31,771 bases of DNA. Source: Larix sibirica (taxonomy: Eukaryota; Streptophyta; Pinopsida; Pinales; Pinaceae). Within the stretch, counting starts at the first letter, position 1; each line of letters begins with the position of its first letter. Position numbers and translations under genes: made by a program. Where the stretch lies: positions 8,936-40,706 of the forward strand of contig NWUY0300018099.1 in NCBI GenBank assembly GCA_004151065.3, read 5' to 3'. Below are positions 21,621 through 31,400 of the stretch, in pieces. The notes beneath the pieces were generated by a model. The model saw only the letters and a program-made list of their open reading frames with translations. It had not been told where the DNA came from and searched no databases.

Positions 21621-22419
21621 AATCTTGTGCCTAAAAAATATTTACACACAGATTATCCCTTTCTAATAAATCCAACTACGATAGATTACCATCTCACGAA
21701 CATCCCACACATTTCCCCTTCAGCTCTGTCGCATAAAATCCATTCGAGCCCATAGGTGAAATATCTGACAAAGTACCGTAGTCATATCTCCCCCACCAAA
21801 TCCCTCGTGTGTCAACACCACTTGGGACTCATTTGTGCCATCAATTCCTTTCACTAAGGATCAAATCACAAAGAAAGTCGACACGTCCTCCTTTGAGGTA
21901 CTATCACTCAAATACAACACTAGCAGTAGGCCTCCCTTCATAGCTATGCCAGAGATCTCCCTCCAGACCCTATGCTATAAACCCATCCTCTATTTGACAC
22001 AAATCAAAATCAAATTTTGTTAACCAACTGTAATTCATCTATATATCAAAGTCAACAACTTCTCGATTAGTGCAAGCAAGCTTTGATTATGATTTTTTAA
22101 ACATTTTTGTCATCTCTTTGATAATTCCTATTGAAATTTCTTTTGTAAATATTTTATTTTTTGTTGTGATACTTTCTCATTTTGTTGATCTTTTGAACTC
22201 CATTGCACTAAAAGGACTTTCAATCCACCAGCTTGAACAATTTGTGGAATTCATAGTCAATATCAACGTAGTTCTTGCATTTTTAATATTAAGACCTTTC
22301 CCTTTCAAGTTATAAATACTTTCATCAATTTCAAAAAATCTCTTTATTAAATAACCATCCTTTTCATTGGTTTATATTTCTATCATATACGCTTCTAACT
22401 CTATATTTATATACTTCCT
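21621..22419. other. unassigned sequence upstream of the copy 2 LINE
   Basis: No convincing gene. 21,621-22,030 could be LINE ORF1 5' sequence or 5' UTR on the minus strand. 22,060-22,320 reads for about 80 codons on either strand (minus-strand stretch with NSTNCSSWWIESPFSAMEF), which I cannot assign. Confidence 0.3.
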
Positions 22420-23560
22420 TTATATACACTGGAAATGTATTCTCCTCTCGACCTTCCCTATCAACTAAATACAATCCTTTATTCCATAACCTAAGGGATT
22501 AAAAAAGAAGCCTAAGTGCTTCATACCATCCTATAAATTAGTTCTATGGAATTGTAATAATTGTAGTATCCTCTATACCTCCACCCTGTCATACAATTGA
22601 AACTAATTGAGGATTTTTTAAAATTTATTTCCATACTTGAGGATAAACATTTTAAATCAAGAATTTCCTAAAAAACCTTTTATTCTTTCCATGACCCATG
22701 AGAAAATATAATAATGTCATCCACAAATAGGAAGTGGGTTACAAATTCTAAACCCCCTACCTAGATGCCTCCAAGTCCGTCTTCTCTTTTTGTTGTTATA
22801 ATTGCAGAACTTAGATCATCTACCACTAAAATAAATAAGTAAAGTGACAGAGGAAAATCTTTTCGAAGTCCTCTAGTAGGATTAAAGAAGGATGTGGCAC
22901 CTCCATTGATCAAGACAAGAAATATAATAGACCTTACACAAACCATTATCCCATTTACCACATGTAAAAAGTCCAATATGAATAAACATTGACCTCAAAT
23001 ATAACCACCAAGTGCGATCATACACTTTCGAAAGGTTGAGATTTATAACTAAAGTCCACTTCTTCTTTGTCTGATAATGAGAAATGATTCTTTTGTTGAG
23101 CCCACTATTTCAAGAATGAAGTGGGCTTCCAAGATTGTTATTCTCTGATAACCCTAGAATGAAATATTTTCAACCTCATATATATAACTTTATAAATAAT
23201 ATTATAGACATAATTACACAAAGATAATCCCCAAAATTCTTGCCTTGTTAACCTTAGGAATTGGAGCAATAAAGGTTGTATTAAGAGAGCCCAATACCTT
23301 ATTTATCTAACTTACTTCCTCCACAACCTTGAGCAAATCATCACCCAACATATCAAAGTGACCCAAGAAATCCACCCATTTGGGCCAAGACTTTTGTTCT
23401 TTTGAAATGGGTTCATGACAACCTCTAACTCTTCTTTAGATGCTTCTCCACCAAGTGGTTGTCTTCCTTTGTAGCAAGTTGTGGAATACATAAACAAGGT
23501 TTAATAATCTCCGCTATGTTTACTTGGTCTGACTCGTATAATTTTTTGAAATGACTTACA
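22420..23560 (-). pseudogene. second LINE reverse transcriptase fragment, strongly decayed
   Basis: A different LINE from the one in the 10-kb unit. Minus-strand segments in order: EEASKEELEVV-like region and FQKNKSLGPNGW (about 23,390), motif A INLNLSKVYDR with the catalytic Asp replaced by Asn (codon 23,045-23,047), VLINGGATSFFNPTRGLRKD and FPLSLYLFILVVDDLSSAI (22,800-22,960), then catalytic THFLFVDDIIIFSHGSWKE (DD at 22,716-22,721), then a thumb-like KHLGFFFNPLGYGIKD. Frame changes occur between segments. No endonuclease part is readable upstream, where the sequence meets the microsatellite. It is about 40% or less similar by eye to the other LINE in these motifs, so it is a separate insertion. 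Inactive. Confidence 0.75.
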
Positions 23561-23586
23561 CCCAGATTTGCTAAACCTCTAAATCC

Positions 23587-23617
23587 TCTCATGGTCCAAC
23601 CTTCTCCATCCTAAAGG

Positions 23618-23649
<32 letters not shown>

Positions 23650-23676
23650 NTCATGGTCCAACCTTCTCCATCCTAA

Positions 23677-23758
<82 letters not shown>
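23587..23758. repeat. CT/CA compound microsatellite with duplicated flank and N
   Basis: CT repeats (about 23,616-23,649), N at 23,650, then TCATGGTCCAACCTTCTCC (already present at 23,589) repeated from 23,651, CT repeats (23,681-23,715) and CA repeats (about 23,717-23,758). The 62-bp repeated flank across the N looks like two overlapping contigs not merged. Confidence 0.9.
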
Positions 23759-23761
<3 letters not shown>

Positions 23762-25691
23762 CAACACCAGGTGGAAAGTCATAGAAAGAGTTAGTTTGGT
23801 ATATGGTAGCAAAATAATAATTTCATCGTGGAATCTTTGAACTTAAAATGGCCAAGGGTCATTGTGGTGAAGGGAAAGGAAATTTTGACCAAACGAATTT
23901 TAAAAAGTGTGGCCAAAGGTTAGTCTCATATTTGGCTATGATTCCAAATGAAATGAACAATATTTCATTTACTAAGGAATATCCAACATAAGAAGGACAA
24001 TATATTGAAATCTATATAGGATAATAATTATATAATTAAATAATGATTAAATATTAAGATATAGATTAATCATTAGATGAGATACAATGTCATGTGATAG
24101 TATACTTATATGTATTAACTAGTCATTATGATTGATGTATTTGTATACATATTAACTAGTCATTATGGTTGATGGATTTGTACTTTGATTAGGTCATGTC
24201 CTTTAGTTAATATGTGTCACTTCATTTATAATTATTTCTTTGATGTTTACTTTTATATATATATATTCATTAAACATAAGGTTGACTTCTTCCACATAAG
24301 GTGTAGAATTAAATTTGTAAAATCTTCATTCTATAGGTGCAATGCCGTAGTGCCCCCATACTACAAAAGTTATAATGATCTAAGTAAAAACAAAATGATT
24401 CGCTTCCTGAAAATTTAGGGAAATGAAAGTTGGTCCATATCCATTTCTTGACCATGTAAAGCCCATCTCGCAATTTGATATTTCATCATGGACGTTAATA
24501 AGCATTTGCAAATGATTAAGATATAAATAATTCAAAATTTAAATTTAAATTAATCATTATGAAAAAGGATGCAAGGATTAACGAATACTTCCCATTTATC
24601 ATGATTTACATTCCATATAACACTGGTGTAAAAAGGAACAACATCATTGAATAATTGCATTTATCTCAAGGTTCTATTATTGAAAAAAACTTTACATCAC
24701 AATATTTTTGCTTAAATCATGAAAAATGAAATATTATCACAACGCATTATTTATTTTTGCAGGGAAAACAACACTTCACATATTTATTTATTTATTTGCA
24801 CGACTATTTCCAACATGAATATCCCTTGTTTTTAAAGAAGTTATAAGACCAACCAGAGACATTTGCCCAAGCCTTTGCACTACATACAACAATAGGGTGA
24901 TGAAGTTGATTGACACCTTACATTGTTCATAAAAAATAATCATATTAGACTAAACACTTACACAAAATTTCATTTTAATCATATGACATAGGGAAATTTG
25001 AAGGCCTTTAAATGCTTGCAGAGCTAATACACAAAAAAGAGGACGACCAATGTGCAATGTGGGGGAGGTACACTAGAAAAAAGAAAGTGACAGATAATGC
25101 CTTACATGAACTCAAATAGAAATATAGACTATTGATGAGCTTGTATAAGATGAGATAAAAATTGTAGTTGATGTGAGCATGCCTATTTTATTTTCTTGTT
25201 GTGTCCTATATATTCAAAAGAGTGTTATAAGGTTCATAAGTTTTTTCAAAACGCTTATAAACTTATTGAAATTGACATAGACATGGCCAAAGGTCCATCT
25301 TCCCAACAATTTCCCCTTCTTCCATTGCTACCCAAGGCATATAATTTTTTCTTTGGCATTGGGATTTCATGGTTTGCTTGAAGATATAACAAATGTGGGA
25401 AAGGGGGAAGAATTATAAGGGGACCATAATGACACAGACAATGGGTGACCTTGAATTTGTTGTTCTTCCTATTTGAGACTCACATGTAATCCACTCACTG
25501 AAGGATGAAGAATGAAAAGGGTAAACATTGATACTTTGTGTTTGTGAAATTAGACCTAGGCTCCTCATGCTTAGACTTGGCATCAAAACCAACCTCATTC
25601 TACTGGAAAAAGGGTTGTCCTACCATATCTCCAATCTATCCTGAATTATACCTCGAAATTGGGCTTGGGAAATTTCTAGATCTAGATAGAT
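23759..25691. other. AT-rich sequence without a recognisable gene
   Basis: Scattered open frames under 95 codons show no domain features. A 37-bp tandem duplication starts at 24,113 and 24,150 (TATTAACTAGTCATTATG). Nothing else identified. Confidence 0.5.
24113..24186. repeat. 37-bp tandem duplication, two copies
   Basis: TATTAACTAGTCATTATG plus following TTGATG...TTTGTA occurs at 24,113 and again at 24,150 with a few differences. Confidence 0.7.
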
Positions 25692-26350
25692 CACAACAAG
25701 GAAAACACCATCTAGTGGAGGTTTTTAATGTCACAAGATTGAACAAAATTTTCCAAAAAACCTTCCCTAAAACCTCCACCATTGGCAGCAAAGGTTTTAG
25801 CAAATTTTCATTGTAACTAAAATTTTTGGGTGACTGAAGGTTCTAGCAGAGGTTTTCTAGTTGGTGTGATTATAGTAATAATGCACACTTGTGCTCCAAA
25901 TATATATAATACACACCAATGCATTAAAATTTGACATGCATTGGGGCTTCAAAATATATACATTATGCATTGGTGAATATTATATAATTATAAATACCTA
26001 ATGTATATTTTAGATATTGAAAGCATTAGGGTGCTTCTATCAATAATATGGATCGATGCGCCAAAATGTGATATGCACCGACATGATAAATTTTTCCATG
26101 CACTTATGCGTATCATATATATTCTAAAGCCTTGATGTGTAGTTTATATAATGAAAGCACATGTGTGTATTTCATATGTAAAATAATTGCATATTACCTT
26201 ACACACCACAATATCTTGTAACAATAATGACAATAGTTATAACTAAAGAGAGCAATGCTTTTCTTTTCTTCGTTAGGAGCATTGATACATATTACTCATT
26301 TAAACACACCAGTGCATAGCAACTCATTCAAATGCACCAAAGTGTAAATA
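25692..26350 (+). mobile_element. probable degenerate CACTA-type left end with GTGCA-rich subterminal region
   Basis: CACAACAAGGAAAACACC at 25,692 resembles a CACTA terminus with one change in the first five bases. It is followed by GTGGAGGTTTTTAATG, CCTCCACC and AGGTTTTAGCA, similar to the zone inside the 4224 end (GTGGAGG, AGGTTTTAGCGG on its minus strand). From about 25,880 to 26,340 comes AT-rich sequence with many ATGCAC, GTGCAT and GCATTGG motifs on both strands. The opposite end was not found. Either an old relative of the CACTA element in the 10-kb unit or chance resemblance. Confidence 0.35.
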
Positions 26351-26859
26351 TTTATAAACCTCTCCATATGTTTTAGATATGAATGTTTTCAATTAATCAT
26401 CATAATATGTTTTCGGTATGTTTTAGCAATGCAACTTCTGAATTTTTTTACAAAATTTCAATTAATCGTTATAAAATAAAATACATTTAATTGGCATATT
26501 GATTTTTATACTTTAATGATAGATTATGGATATATTCATTACATTAATGTGTTGTATCATTTAAACAAATATATCAATTGAGTACTTTTTTGTTCATTGT
26601 ATCATTGTAAATCATCCATATATTTAATCACCAATATAACATTTTTTGGCATTGGGAAATGCAATAGAATAAGAAATTCACTTTATTTTATATTAATAAG
26701 AGACTCTTTATTATGCCAAGTAGGACAAGAAAAAGGTCCATGATATACGACAATAACATGTTGTCTTCCAATTGGTAAAATATGTCCATGTTAGACATAA
26801 TATTCTATTTTCATAGACCGACATTCCAAAATATACAACTTTTATCATTCAATTTCGAT
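26351..26859. other. AT-rich sequence, nothing recognised
   Basis: No open frame with protein-like features and no repeat structure noticed. Confidence 0.4.
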
Positions 26860-28240
26860 GATCATAATTCGAACTATTGTTATTTCTCGAACTGCATGCA
26901 AGCCTCATTTCTTCATTACTTGTAGGGGATATTGTAGTTGGGTTATTTGGAATGTTTGTTGATTGGATTGATTTTAACATCATGCTTCTTCATGTTCCAT
27001 ATACAAACATAGAAATAAAGTGTAATGAGTATATCTACATTTATAATAAAATATACATGATTGCATAAATTGAAAAGCATACCAAAGCAAAGCGTGCGTC
27101 ATAAACAATACACATTCTTTGAAAACCATGCTTACTATTGCCTCTCAACATATATTCTATTGGCTCCACTCCATACTTTGTTTCGTGCAAGTTTTATTGT
27201 CCATGAAAAAGCATAGATATAATTAAAGGTTTCTTGTTTTGAATTAATATAAATTAAGGGAAATCAAACAACATAGCTACTTACAAATTGTTCAATTAAC
27301 CATTGATGCTCCAACATATACTCACAACCCATGCTTTAATCCAATGTCAATCAAATGTTTGGATGTCTCTTCTTTGTATGTTTTCACCTGCTAGAAAATA
27401 TTCATAGATGATTGTAAATTAATTGAGATATATACATCACAACAAACTTTACGATCAACTCTTTTATGCCTTTTCATCCCATCTTATGTGTTGAATCGAT
27501 TCCATTTTGTTTTCTTTCATGCAACAATGAAATAGTTGAAATCAATATTCATACAATAATTAAACTCCCTATACATAAAAAAATCAATTATTACATATGT
27601 TTGATGCACGTTGTTGTTGAGATGGTTCCTCCTGTGATGTAATTATGCTCATATCTTTAACCATCTCCTTGTACACTTTTTTGACATCCATATTGCCATT
27701 TTTTTAAAAATCATTCCATTCTCGTTTGGGATTTTAACAATCGTCTTGAAAATTGAAAAACAAAAACAAAATAAAATGGATTAACATTTATATGAAAATA
27801 AATATAGCAAAAACATTAGTTTGGTATTTTTTTGGATTAGTGTATGGAAATTACAAAAACACATGTTTCGTAGTAATACTTTTTCAATGATTCTTTTGTT
27901 TTTGTTGTTGTTGTTACAAGTGTTACAGGTCTCATTGATCATTGCTCTAGAAACACTTGTTGTAGTTTATGTCTAATATGACTCTTGAAGTTATTGGATT
28001 CATTTTTATACTGTAAATGAAATAACGTTTATACATTCTTTCCATTATATCCTTCTTAGTTTTATAAAAGTATTCATTCTCATTAACTTCCAACATCATT
28101 TGAGATTAATTGAGGAACAATTCATCATTTTTTACATCCTTCATAATTTTTAGCTTCTTAGGACAACCTTATGTTCCTTCTTTGTTGATCATTGCACAAC
28201 ATTCAACAAATGAAAAATTGAATGTTTGAAACTTGTTAGT
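26860..28240 (-). pseudogene. decayed intron-containing gene, unknown function
   Basis: Several minus-strand blocks read like exons. Block 1 (28,231-27,930), after an AG acceptor, gives FQTFNFSFVECCAMINKEGT, PKKLKIMKDVKNDELFLN, MMLEVNENEYFYKTKKDIME and MNPITSRVILDINYNKCF in a single frame with three stops. Block 2 (about 27,735-27,598), after a T-rich tract ending TTTTCAAG, includes NGNMDVKKVYKEMVKDMSII and TSQEEPSQQQ and ends with a stop. Block 3 (about 27,390-27,285), after TTTTCTAGCAG, gives KTYKEETSKHLIDIGLKHG and, one base out of frame, EYMLEHQWLIEQF, then donor GTAAGT. Block 4 (about 27,195-27,085) gives NLHETKYGVEPIEYMLRGN and HGFQRMCIVYDARFAL, then GTATGC. I do not recognise the family; it could be cargo or a gene of the CACTA-like element to its left, or a captured host gene. 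Confidence 0.4.
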
Positions 28241-28343
28241 GATTATTGTTAATAAGTACATTATTAGTAAAATGTCAAAGAAAAACATCAATATTGATCA
28301 CCTTTTGATCCACTTAATTAATCTCTTTGCAACATACCACAAA

Positions 28344-28851
28344 CTCCAAGGACTAGTTCGGCTTTAGAACTCCCAGTCAGAGAACAAAGACTCAATCACT
28401 ACAAAAACTCCGAACTTTGAATTTAACACTTAAATCTTACATAGCTACACATTTTTGTCTGATCGTCTTCGGATGGCGAAGATCATCACAGGTGACACAC
28501 TAGAATATCAACAAGCTTTTGATCCCAGCTGGTCACACTAAGGGCATAGGGAGATCATACACCAATGAATTCCTCTTACACTTGAGATATCCGTTTTTCG
28601 TATTCTAGGTTGCAAGAAGCGCGAGCACAGAGGATACAAAGACCTCGACTCAAATACTTGTAGAACTCTCAAATCAAAAACTCTGAATGCCCAAATGGGT
28701 GGGGGAGGATTTATTTATACAAATTTATCTGGTAAACTGGTGACACCAAACTAACAAATGCAAGTAAAAGTTAAGATTTAATTTTATGGAGGTAGATCAA
28801 ATCGTAGCCTTTGTCGGGTAAGTCATCTGAGCCATGTGAAGGAATCTAAGT
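28344..28851 (-). repeat. caulimovirid-like promoter/leader module A (inverted)
   Basis: Reverse complement matches module B (30,545-31,157) over nearly its whole length: GATTCCTTCACATGGCTCAG, ACTTTTACTTGCATTTGT, TTGTATAAATAAATCCTCC, GTTTTTGAT..GAGTCGAGGT and AGTGTGA..GGGATCAAAAGCT landmarks in the same order. Relative to B it lacks about 110 bp between the ATCTTCG..CCGAAGACGAT hairpin and the TTAAATTCA.AGT landmark. Its TATA-like TATAAATA lies on the minus strand (28,712-28,719), so any transcription would run leftwards, away from the reverse transcriptase fragment. Confidence 0.8.
28712..28719 (-). promoter_or_regulatory. TATA-like box of module A
   Basis: TATAAATA on the minus strand, at the same relative place as in module B. 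Predicted only from sequence and from conservation between modules. Confidence 0.4.
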
Positions 28852-29507
28852 ACTTGCATACCCATATTGACAGGAGAATTAAAGTTTACAAGATTGAACT
28901 ACTATTAGCGGCCCACGACGCGGGAACTACTGGAGTCCAGTTGCAGTGCTTCTTAGGAATCCTGAATTATATCCGACCTTTCTATAAGGGCCAAGATGAT
29001 GACATCCATATTCTGCAACAAATATTCAAGAAACACCCTCTGAAATGGAGCAATGAAATGACCGAAGCTGTTAAAAGAATTAAAGAAAAAGTAAAACAAA
29101 TTCCTCCTCTCTCCCTTCCCCAAGGTACGAGAGACCTTGTCATAGAAATAGATTCCTCCAACAAAGCATGGGGACGTGTCCTGATAGAAAAGCACGGAGA
29201 TAGAGAAGAAATTTGTGGATATGCATCAGGTTCTTTTAAGAGTGTAGAATTAAACTACCCCTTGAGCCACAAAGAGATTCTTGCTGTCAAAAAGGCTGTA
29301 AACCATTTCAAACTATATTTGAAACCTGTAAAATTCTTGATTAGAAAATATTTAAAAATCATGCCAGGAATTTTTAAATATGAAAGTTTGATGGTTAAAA
29401 ATAATTCTAGAATTATTAAATGGTTTATGTGGCTTCATAATTTTGATTTTGATATTGTATATAAACCTGTTTATCTTAATTGTGTTGCTGAGATGATAAC
29501 CATATAA
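28836..29507 (+). pseudogene. endogenous caulimovirid-like reverse transcriptase C-terminus and RNase H fragment
   Basis: In plant pararetroviruses this polyprotein part copies pregenomic RNA to DNA and removes the RNA. The 223-codon open frame starts after the RT active site: LQCFLGILNYIRPFY (residues 36-50) is the RT thumb/connection, EIDSSNKAWG (104-113) the first RNase H Asp, ICGYASGSFK (126-135) and HKEILAVKKA (145-154) carry the Glu. The third RNase H Asp, expected just after LIR (168-170), is absent (Lys-Tyr), and the Asp usual after VA near 219 is Glu. The C-terminal WFMWLHNFDFDIVYKP fits caulimovirid and Ty3 RNase H ends. No protease, YxDD or movement protein is present. It abuts inverted module A, so the genome was rearranged. 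Lineage (gymnendovirus?) is inferred. The frame is open but cannot be functional as it stands. Confidence 0.75.
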
Positions 29508-29528
29508 GAATATTAGCCTAGTCTCAAC

Positions 29529-30478
29529 ATGTTCAATGTCGGTGCATCAAATGTTGGACTGTCAGATAAGAGAGAAAGAATCAAGCATGATATGGAGAAA
29601 TCTAGAGGAAAAAGAATTTTTAGAGACCCCATGAGTTCTCCAGAGTGCTTGGCATTTATGGATTATGCCAATGAAAAAGAAGCAGACAGGAAACTAGCCA
29701 TCTCATTGATAAAACATATTCACTCTTCTCTTATGAAGATTGAAATTTTAGAAAGATGGGAGAAAACAACATTTCTAAATTTCTGAAATGCATATTATAA
29801 GTTATCAAACTTAAACGATGTTTGGTTAGATACTGCTGAGATTGATGGGAAAAAGATTTTCTTTGTTCATAGAGGCCTTGGCTATTTAACATGGACAAGT
29901 TACCATCTNGAGAACAAGGAGAGATCATAATTTGCGGCGATCCATCCTCCTTAGTTCAACAAAAATGGTCAGAATGGACATAAGTATTTCTTGATAAGTT
30001 TTGTCGCATAAAAGATTGGGTACAAAGACGAGCTAATTTTATTCTATATCTCTAGGATGACATGATTGTAGCTCATCAAAACTATATGTGGTTCAAATTC
30101 AAATTGAAACATATTGGCGGGAAATATTCGCCCTTAGAACCCCCTATCAAGATGACACAAAAATTTCTCTAGCAGGATAAACACAGAATAATGATTCGAC
30201 ACTACACCATGGAAGTCGTGCTCAATTACAAAGTGGAATCATGCTTCGAAGGAGAATTCTATTTCTCACCCAATGAAGTTATGATGGGGCCTGATGTAGA
30301 AAGATGCTTTTCGTATTGTTTGTTTCCTGATACTGAAATATCCTTCCCATCTACCTCGGACAATGACGATGACAATGATGATAGAGTCGTTGGATCTAGT
30401 TGTGTTTATGGCAAGCCAGATCTTGGGGACAAAAAAGAAAGATGGATTTTCCTAGTGGGATATGATCCCTATGACTGA
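29529..30478 (+). pseudogene. broken ORF downstream of RNase H, unknown viral or element protein
   Basis: The first frame (ATG 29,529) gives DKRERIKHDMEKSRGKRIF, MSSPECLAFMDYANEKEAD and a stop at 29,784, then continues in frame with YYKLSNLNDVWLDTAEIDG and KKIFFVHRGLGYLTW up to an N at 29,909. Beyond it, in a shifted frame, come IIICGDPSSLVQQKWSEW, WVQRRANFILYL and FKLKHIGGKYSPLEPP, each ended by stops. The last open part (30,191-30,478) has MEVVLNYKVESCFEGEFYFS, an acidic stretch DNDDDNDD and a final GYDPYD. It lies between RNase H and the promoter module on the same strand, so it is probably the last ORF of the same element. I cannot name its function; no nucleocapsid zinc knuckle was seen. 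Confidence 0.5.
29909..29909. other. single unknown base (N)
   Basis: N inside the broken downstream ORF; the reading frame changes here. Unlike the Ns at 11,232 and 23,650 I see no duplicated flank. Confidence 0.9.
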
Positions 30479-30544
30479 TGTAAAAGCATAGAGGGAAACT
30501 AATAATAACTCCACCTTGTAAATTTTGATCCCCTTGTCAGTATG

Positions 30545-31157
30545 AATATACAATTACTTAGATTCCTTCACATGGCTCAGATGAATTATCTGACAAAGGG
30601 TACGATTTGATACCGCCATAAAAGCAAATCTTAGCTTTTACTTGCATTTGTCAGTTTGGTGTCACCGATTTACTGAATAAATTTGTATAAATAAATCCTC
30701 CTCCCACTCATTTGAGAATTCATAGTTTGGGAGTTGAGAGTTTTGATAGTTTTGAGTCGAGGTATGTGTTTCCTCTGTGCCCGCGCTTCTTGCGATTTGG
30801 CATATGCAAAGCATATATATCAAGTGTAATACGAATTCAGTAGTGTATGCTCTCCATCGACACTTAGTGTGATTTGTAGGGATCAAAAGCTTACTGAACT
30901 TCCAATCTGTAGTTTGTTATGATCTTCGCAATCCGAAGACGATTATACATTGTGAGTCTTTGTGTAAGCCATCCAGTAAGCACGAGAAGCCGAGAAGTTT
31001 CAACATAATTCCTTAGGCCAGTTCCTTGGGTCTAATCGATCCTACCAAAGTGTGACGCACTTCGAAATGTGCTACTATTGAGGCTATGCTTATTAAATTC
31101 AGAGTCTCTATCCGTCGTTGCGAGATTTAAAGCCGATTTTGATCTTGGAGTCTTCTG
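30545..31157 (+). repeat. caulimovirid-like promoter/leader module B
   Basis: Plus-orientation counterpart of module A. It follows the broken downstream ORF, where a caulimovirid genome carries its intergenic promoter and leader. It contains TTGTATAAATAAATCC, a GAGTCGAGGT..CCTCTGTGCCCGCGCTTCTTGC block, an ATCTTCGCAATCCGAAGACGAT hairpin (about 30,920-30,945), and a long tail that pairs with module C. I did not find a convincing tRNA-Met primer site in it. Confidence 0.75.
30686..30693 (+). promoter_or_regulatory. TATA-like box of module B
   Basis: TATAAATA followed by AATCCTCC, conserved with module A. Position downstream of the element ORFs fits the main promoter of a pararetrovirus. Prediction only. 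Confidence 0.45.
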
Positions 31158-31400
31158 TCAAAATAATTTGGGACCGAAATCGACTTTAAAACTCCCAACC
31201 AAAAATATAGACTTTGAATTTAACACACATAAACTCGACAATAACACATTTCGAAGTGCGTCACACCTTGGTAGGATATATTAGACCTAAGGTAATGCCC
31301 CAAGAAATTATGTGGAAACTTGTCGGCTTCTGGTTCTTACTGGATTGTTTACACAAAGACTCACAATGTTTGACCATCTTCAGATCATGAAGATCATTCA
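30920..31400. repeat. large palindrome formed by module B tail and inverted module C
   Basis: Left arm about 30,920-31,144 and right arm about 31,170-31,400, centre near 31,157, loop about 25 bases. Paired landmarks: ATTGTGAGTCTTTGTGTAA, GTGTGACGCACTTCGAAATGTG, TTAAATTCA.AGTCT and TTTAAAG.CGAT. The arms differ by small substitutions and indels, so the palindrome is not fresh. Confidence 0.75.
31170..31400 (-). repeat. module C, inverted partial leader
   Basis: Reverse complement of 30,920-31,144. It stops abruptly near 31,398, where plus-orientation module D begins (TTGAGAGTTCTGATAGTTTTG). The open frame 31,069-31,284 across the palindrome centre is incidental. Confidence 0.75.

Noticed and set aside
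25071-25087. CACTAGAAAAAAGAAAG as a CACTA left end
   Set aside because: No GTGCA-rich subterminal region follows within several hundred bases; the candidate at 25,692 fits better.
25538-25816. 92-codon plus-strand open frame
   Set aside because: No recognisable motif; it runs into the CACTA-like end at 25,692 and has no upstream coding signal.
28397-28411. CACTACAAAAACTCC as a CACTA terminus
   Set aside because: It lies inside leader module A, whose similarity to module B continues past it on both sides.
28344-31157. Modules A and B as LTRs of a retrotransposon
   Set aside because: They are in inverted, not direct, orientation, and no TG...CA ends or primer site and polypurine tract pair was found.
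28344-31157. Modules A and B as terminal inverted repeats of a DNA transposon
   Set aside because: The interior is reverse transcriptase/RNase H, no transposase was found, and further module copies lie outside B.
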